Under the pieces are notes generated by a model. That model was given only the letters and a program-made list of their open reading frames with translations. It made no database searches and was not told the origin of the DNA. 64,000 nt of DNA from Ancylomarina sp963977525 (GTDB taxonomy: Bacteria; Bacteroidota; Bacteroidia; Bacteroidales; Marinifilaceae): the NCBI GenBank assembly GCA_963977525.1, contig CAXBPC010000007.1:62001-126000 (forward strand), in the 5' to 3' direction. Every line of letters starts with the position of its first letter. The stretch's first letter is position 1. Shown piece after piece: positions 60,259 through 64,000 of this stretch. The translations under genes were made by a program, and so were the position numbers.

Positions 60259-61812
60259 CTAGTTTTTCTTCATTAAAGCTACAAAAGGATTGAAGTAGTT
60301 GTTTCCTTTTTCCACAACACCATCAAGACCTTTACCACCATTGATTGGACGCTTAATATCAGCGAAAATCCCTTTTTCAAGTGCAGTAAACATACCCTCT
60401 TTTTCAATTTTCTCAAGCAATTCGATTGAATCACCAAGAATTTTTTGAGCTCTTGTACGAATGATACCACCTTCTTTAAACTCAACCTCATCACCAATAT
60501 TCTTCATATTGTTGAAAATGTATTTTGCATTTTCAAGAGAAAGGTAACGGTCAGACATTAAAGGTGTATGTATCGCTTCAGTCAACATACCTAATAATTG
60601 GATTCCTTGTCCAGTCCAGATTGAAATCTGATTAAACAAAGCATCTTGAACGTGTCCTTTGAAGATATTACCTGTCATGAATTTTGTAGGAGGCATATAC
60701 TTAAGAGGTGCATTAGGGAAGATCTCGCGAGTCATTTGTGCTTGCGCCAACTCATAAAGGAAACCATTCTCTAGTCCTGGTTCCATTTCAAAAGCGTGAC
60801 CTAATCCCATTTGTTCTTCTGGAAGATCAGCGAGAACAGCTAGCTGCTCGTTAATAAAGTCAGAAGCCAATACAGTATGTGCTTCGTCGAATGCATCGGC
60901 AGTTGTTAGGTAATTATCTTCACCTGTGTTGATAATTACACCAGCAAAACCATTCAATACTCTTGAAAAGTATTGGTCTACAAGTGTACGTTGCATATTG
61001 ATATCACGGAAAAGAATACCGTAAAGAGCATCATTCAACATGACATCTAAACCTTCAAGAGCACCCATAGCTGCAATCTCAGGCATACATAAACCAGAAC
61101 AGTAATTACATAAACGAATGTATTTGCCTTCTTCCTCACCAATCTTATCAAGGTGAGTACGCATAATGCGGAAGTTCTCTTGAGTTGCAACAGTTCCACC
61201 GAAACCTTCAGTAGTTGCACCATAAGGTACATAATCAAGTAATGACTGACCTGTTGTACGAATTACAGCAATAATATCAGCACCCTGACGAGCTGCAGCT
61301 TCAGCCTGAATAACGTCTTCGTAGATATTACCTGTAGCTACAATAACGTATAAATAAGGTTTAGGACCTTCACCAATAGTTTCGATATAGTTATCTCTCT
61401 TAGCTTTACGAGCCTTAATTTTATCAATACAATCGTTGATAAATGGCTTAAGAGCTTCATGAGCTTCTGCAACAGTGTGAGATGGCAATTGAGTGATTTC
61501 CAATTCACCAGCTGAGATTTTATCAGCTATTTGTTGTGGATTTAATCCTGTTTCAATCACTGCATTTCCTAAAAAATACATAACCCCTTGGTTAAGAACT
61601 CCTTTGTCCTTAATCTCATCAATAACAACATTAGGAAGTGGCACTTCGTTATTATCAACACCATCAATCCCCAAAAGACGACACAAGGTACGCTCTACTG
61701 ATACTGTGGTATAGTTCTCTACAAACTCCTGAACGTTGTCAGCAATTTTTCTCGAAACGCCCTTTGCGTAGTTAACTTTATCAAAGTCAAGACCTAGTTT
61801 ACTCCTTTGCAT
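60259..61812 (-). CDS. kamD: Lysine 5,6-aminomutase alpha subunit
   Basis: The 517-residue TIM-barrel catalytic subunit has KLGLDFDKVNYAKGVSRKIA at the start and the family segments VRTLCRLLGIDGV-type (here ERTLCRLLGIDGVD), YVPYGATTEGFGGTVATQENF in two blocks and LCNYCSGLCMPEIA. It binds substrate and shields the radical reaction. It is 61 bp downstream of kamC. Confidence 0.96.
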   Translation of the reverse strand: MQRSKLGLDFDKVNYAKGVSRKIADNVQEFVENYTTVSVERTLCRLLGIDGVDNNEVPLPNVVIDEIKDKGVLNQGVMYFLGNAVIETGLNPQQIADKISAGELEITQLPSHTVAEAHEALKPFINDCIDKIKARKAKRDNYIETIGEGPKPYLYVIVATGNIYEDVIQAEAAARQGADIIAVIRTTGQSLLDYVPYGATTEGFGGTVATQENFRIMRTHLDKIGEEEGKYIRLCNYCSGLCMPEIAAMGALEGLDVMLNDALYGILFRDINMQRTLVDQYFSRVLNGFAGVIINTGEDNYLTTADAFDEAHTVLASDFINEQLAVLADLPEEQMGLGHAFEMEPGLENGFLYELAQAQMTREIFPNAPLKYMPPTKFMTGNIFKGHVQDALFNQISIWTGQGIQLLGMLTEAIHTPLMSDRYLSLENAKYIFNNMKNIGDEVEFKEGGIIRTRAQKILGDSIELLEKIEKEGMFTALEKGIFADIKRPINGGKGLDGVVEKGNNYFNPFVALMKKN

Positions 61813-61873
61813 TTTTGTTCTATGTTTAGATATATGATTTTGTTTCTTTTTATTTCAACCACAAAAGATTGTA

Positions 61874-63280
61874 TTAACGAATCAAGTTTTTCTTCGCCTT
61901 CTCAATAATTTGCTTGTTTATTCCTAGAATTCCAGCGATACGAAGTGCCTCGTGTGGCACTTTTGAAGCATCATCTTCGATCAAGGAATAATCCATATAA
62001 TCGTTTATATTATTCTTATTAATCTCACCCTGCTTGAATTCCTTATCCAAACCTTTCACTCTCAACTTACGACAATCTTTATTCAGTCCACTATAATGAG
62101 TTGTGATTACCGATAAAGTTTTGTTCTCATTAAAAATCTCAGCCACTGCATTCACAATAGCTCTCCCCTCTGTTGGATTCGTTGTTCTAGCTAATTCATC
62201 AACTAAAACTAAAACATTCTCCTTATTAATTGCAGCCTCAACCATCTCGTTAATCTTCACCATTTCAGATGCAAAAGATGATAAACCATTTTGCTCAGAT
62301 TGATCATCGCCTATTGAAACTAAAATTCGATGGACTAAGGCAATATGTGCCGATTGAGCTGGCACAAAAAAGCCAAACTGCAATAAGTACTGACATAGCG
62401 CTAAGGTTCTTAAAATAACTGTTTTACCAGCCATATTAGCACCTGTTATAAAACAAACCGATTGATTCAACTTAATATCAATGCCCTGGAATTTTCTATT
62501 TGATAAAGCTAATGTTTCCTTAATTTGAGGATGAAACATTGCTTTATATTCTGTTGTCGATTCTGAAATTTGAGCTCTCGTAAAAGCCATATTATCAGCA
62601 AGAATAGCTTTGGCAACAATCACATCGAGATGTGCAACCTGAGTCAAAGCTTTCTCCAAATCTTTTGAATGAGAGTGAAGTTTCTCACAGATATGAGTTC
62701 TTACTTCCCTCTCAGTTTCATCTGCTTTATTCTCTAAGGCTTCCAATTTAGAATTCAAATCCATTTCTGGATCAAGCTTCATTGCGGCCTTTAATTCTTT
62801 TATTTCATTTCGAACAGTAGCTAGTTCTTTAGAATAAGCATTGCAAATATAAAAGGATGGTACTCTATTATTTTCAGGGTCTAGAATCGAAATCAATCGA
62901 TTCAGATCTGGAATTTCAATCAATGTCGTTTCAAACTCATTCTGAAGTTTTAGTATCTCGTAAGATACCAGTGCGAAAAATTTGATCTCGAAAAGCTCAA
63001 TATCATCTAGAGTCGAATTCGATTTGATATTTTTTACGCTCCCTTTGATGTCACGCACTTGCATGAGTTTGGTCTGAATTTTACTGATCAAACCTGATTT
63101 CTTACCTCTTAAAACTGAATAAGCATAGTTCACTAGATCAAGCTCCTCATTAACCTCATTAGTCTGATACATCATAGGCATATCAAGTAAGTAGCGCTTT
63201 CCTAAACTAGATTGCAGCTGCATACTCTCCACCAAATGTTGAAGGCCTGTTATTTGAGATATGGCAGTTCTTAACTTCAT
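61874..63280 (-). CDS. kamC: MutS-like ATPase KamC, lysine 5,6-aminomutase reactivase
   Basis: The 468-residue protein has only the lever and ATPase domains of MutS, lacking the mismatch-binding domain. It has the Walker A ITGANMAGKTVIL (about residues 278-290), Walker B VLVLVDELARTTNPTEG (357-372) and the HYSGL switch near residue 395. The N-terminal half is long coiled coil. Its place next to kamD and kamB shows it belongs to the lysine pathway and not to repair. I recall the family being annotated as the ATPase of a reactivase for aminomutase with damaged B12. That role is from context and family naming. Confidence 0.88.
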   Translation of the reverse strand: MKLRTAISQITGLQHLVESMQLQSSLGKRYLLDMPMMYQTNEVNEELDLVNYAYSVLRGKKSGLISKIQTKLMQVRDIKGSVKNIKSNSTLDDIELFEIKFFALVSYEILKLQNEFETTLIEIPDLNRLISILDPENNRVPSFYICNAYSKELATVRNEIKELKAAMKLDPEMDLNSKLEALENKADETEREVRTHICEKLHSHSKDLEKALTQVAHLDVIVAKAILADNMAFTRAQISESTTEYKAMFHPQIKETLALSNRKFQGIDIKLNQSVCFITGANMAGKTVILRTLALCQYLLQFGFFVPAQSAHIALVHRILVSIGDDQSEQNGLSSFASEMVKINEMVEAAINKENVLVLVDELARTTNPTEGRAIVNAVAEIFNENKTLSVITTHYSGLNKDCRKLRVKGLDKEFKQGEINKNNINDYMDYSLIEDDASKVPHEALRIAGILGINKQIIEKAKKNLIR

Positions 63281-63286
63281 CTATTA

Positions 63287-64000
63287 TTAACTCAATTCTC
63301 TTACATTATAAACTGGCAATTTCAGTTTTTCCTCCATTGCTTGTTTTAACTCGTCTGAATTCAGACAGTAACCATCAGGCGATATCGGATTGATACAAAC
63401 CGCAATCAATTTGGTTTTTTGGAGAACTTTTATTCGTCCACCACGTTTTATAAAAGCGTAATATGTTTCAGGAGAGGCAAATATTCTCGTAAAATCCCGA
63501 ACAATTATTTCAATGTCTTTGATTTGTTTTTGAATTTTCAAAAAGTTCAAAAACTTATCAGTAATCGCACCATTCACAAAAATACGATTCCCATTATTAA
63601 AGAGTTTATCTTTCGCTTTATCAATCAACAAAACCGATTCAATCTCCAAATCAATTAAGCTTCCCTCATCATCTATTGCCCAAATACCTTTTTGTATCGG
63701 CAATAAACGCTCTTTAGTTTCCTCATCCACGGCCTTCATACTTATCAGATCGTAGGTGTAATTGGTTTTATAAACCAGCTGTGTGATATTTGCCGAAAGT
63801 GCAGCTCCAGTTGCCAAAATCATGGCATCGGTAACAGCAGGCGATCCCAAACTTTTACGTGATAATGCCCCATCAATAAGGGTAATATCAACATCAAACT
63901 TATTCATTTGTGAAATCAGATCTTTAATAGCAGCATTATTAGCTGGACCTGAAATCATAAGCTTCCCGCTTGACTTTGCTTTGGCTGTAATCAATCTACC
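63287..64000 (-). CDS. kamB: KamB, lysine 5,6-aminomutase reactivase subunit (5' end cut by the window edge)
   Basis: About 238 codons remain open to the right edge, so the start lies beyond 64000. It contains KLMISGPANNAAIKDLI near its visible start and the segment DVDITLIDGALSRKSLGSPAVTDAMILATGAALS, seen here as shorter blocks. The C-terminus ends in LPVYNVREL. Six bases separate it from kamC. The pairing with a MutS-like ATPase next to kamDE matches the KamB-KamC arrangement of lysine fermenters. The mechanism is unproven. Confidence 0.83.
   Translation of the reverse strand, partial: GRLITAKAKSSGKLMISGPANNAAIKDLISQMNKFDVDITLIDGALSRKSLGSPAVTDAMILATGAALSANITQLVYKTNYTYDLISMKAVDEETKERLLPIQKGIWAIDDEGSLIDLEIESVLLIDKAKDKLFNNGNRIFVNGAITDKFLNFLKIQKQIKDIEIIVRDFTRIFASPETYYAFIKRGGRIKVLQKTKLIAVCINPISPDGYCLNSDELKQAMEEKLKLPVYNVRELS

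Noticed and set aside
1..64000. rRNA, tRNA and CRISPR arrays
   Set aside because: No cloverleaf or conserved T-loop sequence, no rRNA segment and no regularly spaced direct repeats were noticed by eye.

Overview
The window reads as ordinary chromosome of an anaerobic or facultative member of the Bacteroidota, most likely Bacteroidales/Marinilabiliales (Marinifilaceae-like). That placement is inferred from AT-rich DNA, TAnnTTTG-type promoter elements instead of E. coli-like ones, lipoproteins with Cys followed by Lys/Asp/Glu-rich export signals, a type IX secretion sorting domain, a TonB receptor with an N-terminal carboxypeptidase-regulatory-like domain, PPi-dependent phosphofructokinase, and ribosomal proteins S2 and S16 with long Ala/Lys/Glu-rich tails. 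No rRNA, tRNA, CRISPR array or prophage was seen.

Layout. 0-5 kb: a cut-off surface lipoprotein and both subunits of methylmalonyl-CoA mutase. 5-12.6 kb: housekeeping genes (exo/endonuclease lipoprotein, ArsC-like reductase, thioesterase, PPi-PFK, rimM-rpsP, CPBP protease). 12.7-17 kb: a TonB receptor and its partner lipoprotein, followed by a 0.9 kb non-coding stretch and typA. 19.7-23.1 kb: an orphan T9SS sorting domain, radC, a beta-barrel protein and kbl. 23.2-27.2 kb: a composite locus in which the 3' end of frr occurs three times, separating an endonuclease I lipoprotein and a BlaI/M56-peptidase pair from the intact frr. 27-31 kb: the translation cluster pyrH, tsf, rpsB, rpsI, rplM. 32.8-39.4 kb: an ATP synthase operon (atpB-E-F-H-A-G) headed by a bactofilin and AtpZ/AtpI-like proteins, without beta and epsilon subunits. 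39.7-50.8 kb: glutathione peroxidase, hemN, a BrkB-family protein, a hydrolase, ilvE, a DUF2797 protein, a TlpA-like thioredoxin, a U32 protein, a KamA-like radical SAM enzyme and a one-domain DEAD-box relative. 51-54 kb: an accessory patch with a REP-associated tyrosine transposase, several REP-like palindromes, a secreted-protein gene broken by one of them, and two unrecognised genes. 53.9-64 kb: a lysine fermentation operon read leftwards (kamB partial, kamC, kamD, kamE, CoA-transferase subunit B, thiolase, acyl-CoA dehydrogenase, etfB, etfA).

How it fits together. The right-hand operon would carry beta-lysine through 5,6-aminomutase and, with genes beyond the edge, on to crotonyl-CoA. Butyryl-CoA dehydrogenase/Etf, CoA-transferase and thiolase finish the path to butyrate and acetyl-CoA. 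Methylmalonyl-CoA mutase at the left edge is the B12 step of the succinate-propionate route, so the window holds two separate adenosylcobalamin-dependent fermentation steps. The parts least explained by known biology are the frr-anchored composite locus (23.2-27.2 kb) and the self-invaded transposase locus (52.1-53.9 kb).
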